This document shows positions 1 to 10,800 of a DNA stretch of 64,000 bases, one piece after another. Position 1 is the stretch's first letter. Each line of letters begins with the position of its first letter. The position numbers and the translations under genes are program-made. The stretch is from an uncultured Alphaproteobacteria bacterium (lineage in GTDB: Bacteria; Pseudomonadota; Alphaproteobacteria; Rs-D84), in contig CANSHD010000001.1 of NCBI GenBank assembly GCA_947646585.1, positions 377,210 through 441,209 of the forward strand. The letters are read 5' to 3'. The notes under the pieces are model-generated. The model was not told where the DNA came from. It saw nothing but the letters and a program-made list of their open reading frames with translations, and searched no databases.

Positions 1-645
1 GCGGTCAAATTCGGTCTTGTTTTCGCGGTGCTTTAATTTGCGCGCGATATCCTGGCGTGCGATTGACTCAATTGACTCTTCAAACTGACGGCAGTAATGG
101 TCCAGACGCGGATTGTTAAACCGGATATAGCCGGCTTCATTTATGATATGAAACGGCGGCTCAAACGAAGAGTAATCCAAATCAAAACTTACATTATACA
201 AATCCTGCAGAGTACCGCGCCCGGCGATGATATTATTTGCGGATTCATCGTTCCATTTGTAATGGAAATCGCGCAGTTGGTCCTGCAGCTGTTTCAAATC
301 GGCTTTTGACAAAAACGCGCTCAGCGGATATGCACGCGCCACTTTCTTTTCGTCTATGTCCATAATGCTGTCGCTTAGTATCGCATTGCGTAAGCGCAGA
401 CTGTCTATGCGCTGTGCGTCTTGATTTATCACAAACTGCAGCGCCTGCAGCATTCTATTGTTTGCGGCGGAGTCTGTGGCCTCGTTTTTTATTTGCGTGC
501 TGTCTATCTGGGCCTCGATACGCTCAATATCCTTGTCCATTTCATTCAGGCGCTCTTTCGGCGATGTGCATGCGTTCGCCATCATCGCGATAAAGGCAAA
601 CAATGCCGTATGTTTTGCGTGTACTGCCAGATTGTTAAGTTTCAT
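1..645 (-). CDS. Putative lipoprotein / coiled-coil exported protein (partial, runs off window start)
   Basis: Open minus-strand frame from ATG at 645 to base 1 with no stop (215 codons); N-term MKLNNLAVHAKHTALFAFIAMMANAC resembles a signal peptide with lipobox. Confidence 0.6.
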   Translation of the reverse strand, partial: MKLNNLAVHAKHTALFAFIAMMANACTSPKERLNEMDKDIERIEAQIDSTQIKNEATDSAANNRMLQALQFVINQDAQRIDSLRLRNAILSDSIMDIDEKKVARAYPLSAFLSKADLKQLQDQLRDFHYKWNDESANNIIAGRGTLQDLYNVSFDLDYSSFEPPFHIINEAGYIRFNNPRLDHYCRQFEESIESIARQDIARKLKHRENKTEFDR

Positions 646-773
646 AGTTGTTCTGCTCCTCTATGCCCTTTTGTAATAAGTTTTATACTATATTAGTACA
701 AAAAAATCATCTGTCAAGCGATATGTTAACTTTTTCTTGCGGATTTTGTTTATATAATTTATCTTGCCATATT

Positions 774-1511
774 ATGGGGCAAAAATCTATAAGACGTTTT
801 TTTACCAATATCGTTTGTGGCTTTGTATACAGCAAAGACGGCCGCAAAAAGCTGCGGGTGGTTTTAAATTCACCCGTGTTGGAATATGTTCGATTTATTC
901 GCGCCGATACCGGATTGCGCATGCCGCGCCTGCGTTTTTTTGCAGGGTACCAGGCGCGCAGCCTGTTGATTGGCGTCAATAACCGCTGGATTTACAAGTT
1001 TCCGTTGCGCCGCGACAATTACCGTGAACTGGCCCTGCGGGAACAGCGGATAATTCGCGCGCTGGCGCCGATTTCATCAATTCCGATTCCCGATGTTCGT
1101 TTAATAGAGTACAAGGGCATGCTGGTCCGCAAATACGATTTTGTTCAGGGCGCGACACTGCGCACGGCCCCGCGTGATTTGATTATGGCGAACATGGGGC
1201 CGCTGGCGGCGTCTGTGGCGCGGTTTTTGTATGAGGTAGCCCGGGCGGACCCGGCCGAAATTCGTGATTTAAAGCCGTCGCTCGATGCGCGGCCTGGATA
1301 TATGCGCGGCTGGTGCCAGGGCGACATATGCGACAATTTCATGATTGATTTAAAGACGATGAAGATAAAGGCGTTTATCGATTGGGAGGATGCGCGCTTT
1401 TGTGATTTTGCGTACATGTTCGGCTGTGAAAAGCGCAGCCCGGCCCGCGAATTTATGGATGTCGTGCGCAAAGAGTACGACCGTTTATGGAACGCAAATA
1501 GCAAATCGTGA
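774..1511 (+). CDS. Aminoglycoside phosphotransferase / LPS kinase-like protein
   Basis: ORF 648-1511, likely ATG at 774 (MGQKSIRRFF...); kinase-like WCQGDICDNFMID...KAFIDWEDARFCDFAY motif. Confidence 0.55.
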   Translation: MGQKSIRRFFTNIVCGFVYSKDGRKKLRVVLNSPVLEYVRFIRADTGLRMPRLRFFAGYQARSLLIGVNNRWIYKFPLRRDNYRELALREQRIIRALAPISSIPIPDVRLIEYKGMLVRKYDFVQGATLRTAPRDLIMANMGPLAASVARFLYEVARADPAEIRDLKPSLDARPGYMRGWCQGDICDNFMIDLKTMKIKAFIDWEDARFCDFAYMFGCEKRSPAREFMDVVRKEYDRLWNANSKS

Positions 1512-1560
1512 TAAGAATTATTTGCAAAGCTGCGAAAAGATGTTATTATAAAGGCCACGC

Positions 1561-1635
1561 GGTCCCATCGTCTAGCGGTTAGGACATCGGATTCTCATTC
1601 CGGCAACACGGGTTCGATTCCCGTTGGGACTGCCA
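1561..1635 (+). tRNA. tRNA-Glu (anticodon TTC)
   Basis: GGTCCCATCGTCTAGCGGTTAGGACATCGGATTCTCATTCCGG...GGTTCGATTCCCGTTGGGACTGCCA folds as cloverleaf with encoded CCA. Confidence 0.95.
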
Positions 1636-1670
1636 AAATTTTAACGCCCCCGAATGGGGCGTTTAAATTT
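1636..1670 (+). terminator. Intrinsic terminator after tRNA-Glu
   Basis: AACGCCCCcgaatGGGGCGTTtaaatttt hairpin. Confidence 0.7.
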
Positions 1671-1793
1671 TGTGCCGGTCCCCGGGAATTGAACCCGTAT
1701 GTTTTTTTGTTTTAACAATAATTTATGAATTTTGTCCTAGGTTAATAAACAAGTATGTGCTATACCCAAATATATAGCTGCATGGAGGGCCGC

Positions 1794-4424
1794 ATGTCTG
1801 ATATAAAATATTTTGGGAATTTGCTGAAAATTTGTTCTGTTTTACCCGCGTTGCTGGTTATGCCCGCAAAGGCGTTTTATATAACGGATGATATTAAGCT
1901 GAACGAACAATATCCCGACGGGTGTATTGCCGAACCTATTTTTTCAATGGATGGTAAAACAGGGGTTCTAACAACAGAATATATCAGCCTGGTAAGTGGC
2001 GATAATTTCGGTGTTGTCGCACAAAATGCCGGTTCCAGTTTGCTGCTGGGCAACAGAAACACAAAAGATATTTACATTGAATCCCAGGGCGGATACGCCG
2101 TACTGGCACAATTAGGGGCGACGGTATCCGTTGGAAATTCTTTGACCGAGCGCGTGCAGATTATTGCGCCGACCGCCGGCATGTTTCTGTATAATTCGGT
2201 TGCGGACATAAAGGCGCGCAATATAGAAATAATAAATCAGGGCCCGGCAAAGGGCACCCCGACAGGGATAAGCGTACAGGTCGGCGCCAAGGCGGATATT
2301 TCCGGCGACAATATAAAAATACACTCGGATTCCGGCAATGGCATTCAGGTTCTGGGCATCGGTGCGGAATTAAATGTTCACGGCAAGAAAGTCGATGTTT
2401 CAACGGACACCAGCGGCGACAATGCGGCGATTCATGTGGCCAACAATACGTCAAATGCAAGTGACAATTTCGCAACGTTCAATTTGGTCGCCGATGAAAT
2501 AAATGTTAAGGCAAATGTTACCGCCCTTGCCGCGATGAGCCAGGGTGTATTAAACGTAACAGGCAATGCAAAAATTGCGGCAGATGACGCAATCGTGGCG
2601 CGTGGCGGTGCGACGGTAAATGTGAACAGGGACGCCAATAACACATTACAGATGGATGGCGACATACGTTTCCTCTATGACCAGCCCACGTCCGGAACCG
2701 CCATAGATGCGTTTGTGAATGTGACGCTGGCGGGTGCGGAATCTTATTGGAACGGAAATACTGTGCGCGCATATAACGGCGCAAAGCCGACCGATGACAA
2801 GCTGCAGGTGACGGCATCGCGTCTGGATATAACAAACGGCGCCGTATGGAATGCGACGACGGTTGTCGACGACATGACCGACGAAAATGTCGGCCAGGAA
2901 TATGTCGCTTTGAACGATTTAACAATCAATAACGGCACGGTTAACATTCAGGATGCCGACCGCGGCATTACGGTTGACCGGGCCGCGGTCTCGAGCGCGA
3001 CGATTAACGGTGCCGCGATAACGGTCAATGAAACGCTGAACGTGAACGGCGGAAACAATACGTTTAACAGCAATGTTTTTGGCGACGCCGCCACGGTGAA
3101 TATCGCCGACGGTGCAACGCTGAACATGAACAACGCCGTTATGGATGTAAATAAAATCAATCTGGACGGCACGCTGATTGCGACGCTGGACCGTGCGAAT
3201 AACACCGCGCCATTGTTTACCGCAAACGCGTTTGAAGGCAACGGGAATCTGTCGCTGGTTATAAAGGACGAGGGCGAATACAATGTGTTCGGCGGCGCCG
3301 CCTTTGCGGGGATTGATTCGGCCGTTTATAATTTGGATTGAAATGGCGACGGAACGACGGTTCGTGCCGGCCTGAAATCCGCCGGGGACATTGCCGCCGA
3401 TAACGGCCTGTCGGGCACTGCGGCGAATACGGTTCTGGCCTTGACGCGGTCCGGTAATGATATGGGTCTGTTGGCCCAGGAAACATTGTCCGGCGGCGAT
3501 ACAGGTGCCATTGAACATGCCGCCGCGGCATTGAATCCTGAAAATACGGCGTTGGCGCAATCCGTTGCGACCAGCATTCGCAATTCCATCGCCAACATTG
3601 TTTCCGTTCGTCTGGCGGATATGGGACGCAAGCTGGGCAATATCACGCACGGCGTGTCGCACGCCTGGGCCCAGGGCATGCTGAACAAGACGGACAACGG
3701 CGGTGCGTTTGATTATTCCATGCACGGCATCGCCGCCGGATTGGATGTCATTGTGAACAAAGACTTTACGGTCGGCGCCGGTTACGCGTTTCATGGTGCG
3801 GACGCCGACATGCGCGTCCACGATGCGGATATGGATGCGAATACCCTGTTTATATACGGCCAGTATAAGCCGTCGCAGTGGTATGTGAACACAATGGCGC
3901 ATTACACCATGGCGCAGTATGATTATAAGTCTTATGCGTTCGGCCGGACCGTAAACGCGGACCGCGACGTTAATTCGCACGGTATCCAGACCAGGGTCGG
4001 ATATGAGCTGGCAAACGGCGTCACGCCGGAACTTGGGTTAAGCTATCTGCACATGGATTTGGACAAGTACCGTAACGACATGGATTTTTCGGCCTCGGTC
4101 ACCGATGCCGATTTTGTGACGGCGTCGGCCGGTGCGAAATATGCGCTGAACGTGACCCGGTTTGATTCGTTCCTGCTGCGTCCGCAACTGCATGTGGCCG
4201 CAAATTACGACGTCGTATCGCAGACGGATGGCGTCGATGTCATAATTCCGGGTGCGGCGCCGTATGGACTGTCGGCCAAGCGCTTAAACCGTTTCGCTGC
4301 CGAAATGGGCGCGGGCTTAAGCGTGGTGTACCGCCATATGGAGGTCGGCCTGCATTATGACTTGGAATGGCGGGGGCATCATACGTCCCACACGGGTATG
4401 CTTAACGCCAGATACCGTTTCTAA
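1794..4424 (+). pseudogene. Autotransporter (passenger + C-terminal beta-barrel), interrupted by in-frame TGA at 3339-3341
   Basis: ORFs 1755-3341 and 3441-4424 share a frame; passenger rich in NGTVNI/ADGATLNM-type repeats; C-terminal autotransporter barrel ending ...LNARYRF; frame is open between the two ORFs apart from the TGA. Confidence 0.8.
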
Positions 4425-4432
4425 GACATGAT

Positions 4433-4462
4433 AAAAAATCCCCGTTTCGGGGATTTTTTATT
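4433..4462 (+). terminator. Intrinsic terminator after autotransporter
   Basis: AAAAATCCCCgtttcGGGGATTTTTT. Confidence 0.8.
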
Positions 4463-4498
4463 GATATTGCGCCCGTCTGGTATATTATTCCCCTTGCT

Positions 4499-5047
4499 AT
4501 GACCGATACCAAAAAGATTTTAATGTCGGTGGCAATGTTTGTCATCGGCGCCGCCGCATCCGAGGCACAGTCCGTGTCCGACCTGTACGACATAGACGTT
4601 CAAATACGTCATGCGCGCGAACAGATTGACATGGCGCGCAAGTGTCGCGAAAAACAGATAAAGAATACATTGTACAGGAATTCCGATTACAGATATGTGG
4701 CGGAGCATTCGAAAGAGATTGCCGACCTGCGCCGCCAGAACGAGCAGCTGGTCGCCCGTGCATGTGAAATAGTTCGTTGTAAAAATCTGCCGAAAGTCGT
4801 GCTGGTGGCGCATTCGCCGATGGTGTTCATGCTGTATTCGTCAAAGTATCCTGAGGTAAGCTCGCTGCGCGGCATGTATGATTACAACTGTCGCCAGATA
4901 ACGATATACCAGCGGCGCCTGGAAAAAATAGGCGGCATGGAATTGCAGGTAAAAAATCAATATGACAGCGTTATGTATGAGCAAATCAATCGATATCAGT
5001 TAATGATAGATTCTCTGTTGAATGAAAAAATACGCCTGGTGCGTTAA
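4499..5047 (+). CDS. Hypothetical exported protein
   Basis: 182 aa ORF with N-terminal signal-like segment (MSVAMFVIGAAASEAQS) and charged helical body. Confidence 0.6.
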   Translation: MTDTKKILMSVAMFVIGAAASEAQSVSDLYDIDVQIRHAREQIDMARKCREKQIKNTLYRNSDYRYVAEHSKEIADLRRQNEQLVARACEIVRCKNLPKVVLVAHSPMVFMLYSSKYPEVSSLRGMYDYNCRQITIYQRRLEKIGGMELQVKNQYDSVMYEQINRYQLMIDSLLNEKIRLVR

Positions 5048-5086
5048 TGTTATTTTTATAAAACAGGTTGGGGCGCACACAGGGGT

Positions 5087-5246
5087 GTGGGGATGTCCCC
5101 ACTAGTGTTTTGGGAAATCTGTGATTTTCCGAAACACGTACAAAACGTTAATAACGTTTTGCCGTAATCGTATGAAACGTACGATTACAATCCGCGCGAC
5201 GCGCCACGAATAAAAAATGCCCTTGCGGGGCATTATTAATTCGTGG
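5087..5246. repeat. Array of five consecutive perfect or near-perfect inverted repeats
   Basis: GTGGGG-ATGT-CCCCAC; GTGTTTtGGGAAATctgtgATTTTCCgAAACAC; CAAAACGTT-aat-AACGTTTTG; GTAATCGTA-n7-TACGATTAC; CCACGAAT...ATTCGTGG. Confidence 0.85.
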
Positions 5247-5317
5247 TTGGGGCGCACGGATTCGAACCATGATAAAGAGAACCAAAATCTCTTGTCCTAC
5301 CATTAGACGACACCCCA
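5244..5317 (-). tRNA. tRNA-Gln (anticodon TTG)
   Basis: Minus strand TGGGGTGTCGTCTAATGGTAGGACAAGAGATTTTGGTTCTCTTTATCATGGTTCGAATCCGTGCGCCCCAACCA. Confidence 0.95.
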
Positions 5318-5464
5318 AAAGCATTTTGATTATAATTATTCGCCGTAATTTTGCAATAATAAAAAATTATGTGAAAATATAGCTTGCAAACAAATCGTTA
5401 AAATATATAATTATTCAGATTTTTAATCATTTGCTATAACGCTAACATTATAAAGGATATAATC

Positions 5465-5902
5465 ATGGCGCGCAAGGAATTTGTTAAATTGATGGAGGAA
5501 AACGTCCTGATACTTGACCGTTTGGCCGACCGTTTGCGGATTGGCCCGTCAACGCTGTCGGGGTATCCGCGCAACCAGATGGTCGTTCTTGTTCGCCTGT
5601 ATATGGGCGGCCGTGCGCGTTTAAAGGACATTGCCCGGCGCGAGGGTGTGTCGGCGCCGAACCTGTGCGCATCGTTTCGCAAATTGGAACGCGACGGCCT
5701 GGTTCTGCGTGTGGCGGATGAACATGACCGCCGCAACGTATATTATTCCGTGACGGATGCTGGGCACGAATTGGCGGTCCGGGTAATGGAGAATTTCCGC
5801 CGCGGAATAGACAAGATGTTTTCAGGTGTTCAGCGTTCCGATGAAGACGCGCTGACCGCCGCCTTAAAAACAATCAACGGCATTTTAAAAAAGATGGAGT
5901 AG
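5465..5902 (+). CDS. MarR family transcriptional regulator
   Basis: 145 aa; winged-helix: LKDIARREGVSAPNLCASFRKLERDGLVLRVADEHDRRNVYYSVTDAGHEL. Confidence 0.9.
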   Translation: MARKEFVKLMEENVLILDRLADRLRIGPSTLSGYPRNQMVVLVRLYMGGRARLKDIARREGVSAPNLCASFRKLERDGLVLRVADEHDRRNVYYSVTDAGHELAVRVMENFRRGIDKMFSGVQRSDEDALTAALKTINGILKKME

Positions 5903-5908
5903 TACAGT

Positions 5909-7240
5909 ATGCTAAAAATGCGTAATTTACTTGGGTTTGGTGCCCTTGGGGTGACTTTGTGTGCCGCGCCGGCCGATGCGATGGATTTGTCGCTGGCCGA
6001 CACGGTGGACAAGATTGTCGCGGAATCGCAGGATGTGAAAAAGGCCGACGCCAATGTTAAAAAGGCCCAGGCCCAGTTGTCTGCGGCAAATTCGAACAGA
6101 TGGCTGAAACTGGACGGCACTGCGACATATATGAACATGATAAATGTTGAAAATCCGTCGAAGTCAAACAGTATTACATTGCCATCAACAATTGGGGCAA
6201 TGATTGATAAATCGTTTGAAGGGCATGATATAAAGTTGGAAATTCCTGACAATATTTTGTCTTTGGGCGTTTCTGCGACTCAGCCGATTTATACATTCGG
6301 TAAAATCGGCAATGCGGTAAAAAGTGTAAAGTCCGCGATAAAGATGTCAGAGGCCAGCCGTGATTTAACCCTGCGCGAGGTTAAATACAGCGCGGCGGAC
6401 ATTTATTGGACGGCAAAAATGACGGACAATATCGTAAAGATTGCCAAGTCTGATTTAGAGGCGGCCCGCGCCGCGCGCCGCAATCTGGCCACGGCCGGTC
6501 GTGCGAATCGTATAAATTTGGTAAAGATTGAATCGGATATCGCGTCCAAGGAAATCAACCTGTCGGATGCGGAGTTCAATCGTGACACCGCGTATCGCAT
6601 GTTAAAGATTCTGGCCGGTATCGACATGTCAGAGGAAATAACGTTAACGGACGATTTCCCGAAATCTTTTGCGGACATAAACGCGGGCAAGTTAAAAAAC
6701 AATCCTGAATGGGAAATTTTGAACCAGCAGGTTGAAATGTATGAATCCAAGGCGAAATCGTCGCGTGCGGAATATCTGCCGACACTGGCGGCGACCGCTT
6801 CATACAGCTATACCGCAATCGGGCCGGAATACGACACAATGTTTGAGCAGCGTGGCTCCCAGTCCGCATATTGGGGGTTGGCGTTGCAAATGCCGATATT
6901 CCATGGTGGCGCTATTCGTGCAAATGCAACCATGGATGCCATGGACGCCGAGGCTGCACGCCAGGACCTGGATAAATCCAAAAAGTTAAAGACGGAAGAG
7001 TATGACACCGCGGTGAACAGGTACAATCATCTGCGCGGGAATCTGGCGACGCTGGAAAATGCGCGTAATCTGGCGTCCAAGGCGTACCAGTTCTCGACCG
7101 AACGCTTTGCCGCCGGCCAGACGTCGGCCATCGAGCTGGCCGAGGCGTCCGCGGGGCTTTACCAATTGGACATGGCGCTGTTAAATGCCAAGTACAATAT
7201 CTTGATGTCTGCGGAAGCGATAAAAAAACTGGGTGAGTAA
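5909..7240 (+). CDS. TolC family outer membrane efflux protein
   Basis: 443 aa with signal peptide and TolC-like coiled-coil repeats; upstream of RND genes. Confidence 0.9.
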   Translation: MLKMRNLLGFGALGVTLCAAPADAMDLSLADTVDKIVAESQDVKKADANVKKAQAQLSAANSNRWLKLDGTATYMNMINVENPSKSNSITLPSTIGAMIDKSFEGHDIKLEIPDNILSLGVSATQPIYTFGKIGNAVKSVKSAIKMSEASRDLTLREVKYSAADIYWTAKMTDNIVKIAKSDLEAARAARRNLATAGRANRINLVKIESDIASKEINLSDAEFNRDTAYRMLKILAGIDMSEEITLTDDFPKSFADINAGKLKNNPEWEILNQQVEMYESKAKSSRAEYLPTLAATASYSYTAIGPEYDTMFEQRGSQSAYWGLALQMPIFHGGAIRANATMDAMDAEAARQDLDKSKKLKTEEYDTAVNRYNHLRGNLATLENARNLASKAYQFSTERFAAGQTSAIELAEASAGLYQLDMALLNAKYNILMSAEAIKKLGE

Positions 7241-7241
7241 A

Positions 7242-7862
7242 ATGGAAAAGATAAAGGAAAAAATTGTCCGCGTAAAAGAGTGGGCCGGGACCCCGCGCGC
7301 GAAAAAAAGAATCTATGTTGCGCTGGTTGTGGCGCTGGTCGGATGGGTGCTGTTTCGTTTTATCGTAATCGGCATTCAGCACCGCCTGCAGGTCTATAAC
7401 CCCGCGCGTGCCGCAATAACGGACGGCGTTCCGGTGTCCGTTTTGGAAATGAAGCGTGCGCCTGGTGTCGTTTTGGAACCGTTGACGGTAAAGAACAACC
7501 GTGCATACGTGTCCGGCGCGCGTGCGGCGCTGCTGCGTGCGGGGATGAAGGTCGGCGACGGTGAAATTGTTTCTGTCGCGTCGAACATCGACCTGGATAC
7601 GGGTATGCATGTCGTACGTACGCGCGGCGTGGCCGACGGACTGCAGTTTGCTGAGTTTCGCGCTGACGGATATTTTATCCCGGTGCACGCGATATCGGCG
7701 GGCGACGTGTTTGTCGTACGTGACGGCATGGCGCATCGCACGCCCGTTACAGTCGGCCGCCAGGACCGTGACACCGCGTATATCACTGCGGGGCTGACCG
7801 ACGGCGACATGGTTATCGTATCGCGCGTGGCCGACGGCGACAAAGTCAGCATAAAGAAATAA
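7242..7862 (+). CDS. Short RND efflux periplasmic adaptor-like protein
   Basis: 206 aa; N-terminal TM; C-terminal ...RTPVTVGRQDRDTAYITAGLTDGDMVIVSRVADGDKVSIK typical of membrane-fusion proteins; lies between TolC and RND genes. Confidence 0.7.
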   Translation: MEKIKEKIVRVKEWAGTPRAKKRIYVALVVALVGWVLFRFIVIGIQHRLQVYNPARAAITDGVPVSVLEMKRAPGVVLEPLTVKNNRAYVSGARAALLRAGMKVGDGEIVSVASNIDLDTGMHVVRTRGVADGLQFAEFRADGYFIPVHAISAGDVFVVRDGMAHRTPVTVGRQDRDTAYITAGLTDGDMVIVSRVADGDKVSIKK

Positions 7863-7890
7863 AAATCGAAAGAGATAGGAGAAATACGCA

Positions 7891-10800
7891 ATGCTAAACT
7901 TTTTCGTAAAACGACCGATTACGACATTGATGTTTGTTTTGTTCTGGGTCGTTTTGGGACTGGTATCGTTCCCAAAGATGAACATAGAGCGCACACCGTC
8001 GCTGGATTTCCCGATGGTTACGGCGACGTTTGTATATCCCGGTGCCGAGCCTGCGGAAATAGAATCCCAGGTTATTAAAAAGGCCGAAGACGCCATCGCC
8101 GAGGTTGCAAGTTTGAAAAAATTGACCTCGCGCGCGTTTGAAAACGGCGGCTATGTAATGGCCGAATTCAATCTGGGCGTGAATGTTAACGACAAGGCGG
8201 CCGAGGTTAAGACAAAAATCGACGGTCTGGCGTCCGAATTCCCGGATGCGTTAAAGCAGCCCGTTGTTGAAAAGTTGAACCCGTTGCAGGAATCCGTGGT
8301 TGACGTTGTTCTGCGCGGTGCGTCCGCACGTGATTTGGAGGAATATGTCGATAACATTCTGTCCAACAAAATCACGGCGATACCGGGCGTTGCCAGCGTT
8401 GATATTTTCGGTGGCCGCGAGCGCGCGGTCCGCATCGCGATGGACCCGGACCAGATGGCGGCGCGCGGCGTCACGATTGTTGACGTTGTAACCGCGCTGG
8501 GGAACAAGAACTTGAATGTTCCGGGCGGTAAAATCGAATCCGTCGGCAGTTCGTCCAACGTTCGCTTTATCGGTGAATTCGCATCCGTTGCGGAAATTGA
8601 AAACCTGCAGATTGTAAACGCCGAGGGCCAGCGTTTCAAAGTATCCGACATTGCGTCCGTCACCGACGATGCGCGCGATGCGGAAACGGGCGCGCGTTAT
8701 AACGGCGAAGACGTCGTTGTCGCGTCCGTTGTAAAATCGGACGACGGTAACGCCATCAAGATTTCAAAGGCGTTGCGCCAGCGCCTGCCGGATTTGACGG
8801 CCGACATGCAGCGGCGTTTCCCCGGCGCGGAAATGAAAATCATATCGGATTCATCGACGTCTGTTCTGGACGAAACGTACAGCACGATATGGGGCATTGT
8901 CCTGGGTATTATATTCACGGTTCTGGTATTGCTGGCGTTCACGGGAAACTGGCGCTCGACCATTATCGCGGGTGTCGTGATTCCGGCGTCGTTGATTGCG
9001 GGATTCTTCTTTATGGATGCGTCCGGATTTACAATCAACTCTATGACATTACTGGCGTACTCGTCCGCACTGGGGACGTTGGTGTCGAACGCGATTATTT
9101 TGATTGAATCCGCACTGGGTGAAATGCGCAACGGCAAGCACCCGGATGCGGCCGCGGTCGACGGTACGAAAAAAGTTGCGGTTTCTGTTTTGGCGGGTGT
9201 CGGAACAAACGTCGTCGTGTTCTTGCCGCTGGCGTTTATGGGCGGTATCGCGGGCCAGTTCATGTCCCAGTTCGGTATGACGGTTGTGTATTTGACGCTG
9301 CTGTCTTTGCTGTTCTCGTTCACGTTGGCGCCAATGATGATTGCCCAGTTCCTGCGCTTAACCGCGCCAAAGGACAAAAAGTCGCGCGCACTGGAAAAAG
9401 ACATTCCGGAAAAGACGCCGCTGCGCATGTGGTTTGATTATCAGTTCCGTCACCCCGGTCGCGTTGTCGGCATGGCGTTTGCGGTGTTGATTGCGTGCGC
9501 AATGATGATGAAATTCGTCGGAAACGAATTTGCGCCGTCAACCGATACGAACGAAATAACCATCACGGCCCGTGCGCCGATGGGTGCGACGTATGAAAAA
9601 TCGGTCGAGATATCACGCCAGATAGAAGAGGCGCTGAAAGATTTCCCCGATGTTGTCGCGACAACCGCAAAAATCGGTGAAAACGGTCTGCAGAATATCA
9701 CGGTAAAGGTTGACCTGCGTGATTTGGGTCATCCGCGCAAGAAGTCGGACAAGGCCCTGGCGCGTGAAATGATGCCGGTCCTGGCTCAGATTCCGGACGC
9801 TGAAATTCAGATTATGGCGGGCAAGGGCATGTCGTCATCTGTGACATCCGACATGGTGCTGAACATATACGGCGAAGACGACGCGGTTCGCGGCGAATAT
9901 GCGGCGCGTATCCTGGCGGCGACAAACGCCCTGCCAGAGGTGTCCAGCGCCGTCCTGGCCCAGCAGACGCCGAACAATGAAATCCGCTTTGTCCCCAACC
10001 AGGACAAGATGAATTTCTGGGGTGTTCAGAATTCGTACGCGGGTGCGTCACTGCGTGCGGCGCTGTATGGAAACGACGATTACAAGTACAAGGAAAAGGG
10101 CGAGGAATATCCGATTATTCTGGAATTCGCGCGTCCGTTCAAAAACGCGTCGCTGTTTGACAACGTGTATGTAAACTCTCAAAAGGGTATGGTTGCGCTG
10201 TCGCAACTGGGTGAGGTTCAGACTGTTCCGGCAACCTCTGAAATCCGCAGACTCGACAAAAGCCGTATTACCGAAATCGACATAAATATCGGTAAATCAA
10301 CCATGGGCCCGGTTCAGCAAAAGATACAGGCCGCCATTGACGACATGGAATGGCAGCCCGGCTATTACGCCCAGTTTGGCGGCATGTCCGAAACCCAGGA
10401 CGAAACCGCCGGCGAAATCGGCCAGGCGTTTATGCTGGCGACGATATTGACGTTCATGCTGCTGGCGGCGATTTTGAACTCGTTGACACATCCGTTCACA
10501 ATCGCAACGTCAATCATCACATCGTTTGCGGGCGTGTTCATCATGATGTTCCTGTCGGGTGCGACAATGAACGTCGGCGCGATGATGGCGTTCGTTATGT
10601 TGGTGGGTCTGGTGGTTAACAACAACATTCTGGTACTGGAACCGACGATAAAGCGCATATCCGAAGGTGCGGTCGCGCGCGTCGCCCTGTGGACGGAATT
10701 GACGGATAAAAAGAACATGGTCTTGATGACGTCAATCGCCGTTATCACGGGTATGCTGCCCCAGCTGTGGTCAACCGACGGAACCAAGGTCGCGATGGCC

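Noticed and set aside
2919-3980. 353-aa minus-strand ORF antisense to the autotransporter
   Set aside because: Low-complexity Arg/His/Val-rich shadow translation; sense strand clearly codes an autotransporter
1794-4424. TGA=Trp genetic code reassignment suggested by the in-frame TGA
   Set aside because: TGA is used as a true stop at overlapping ATGA junctions (def/fmt 14415-14418, recR/rsmA 22201-22204, olsA/proS 55820-55823), and TGG is used normally for Trp
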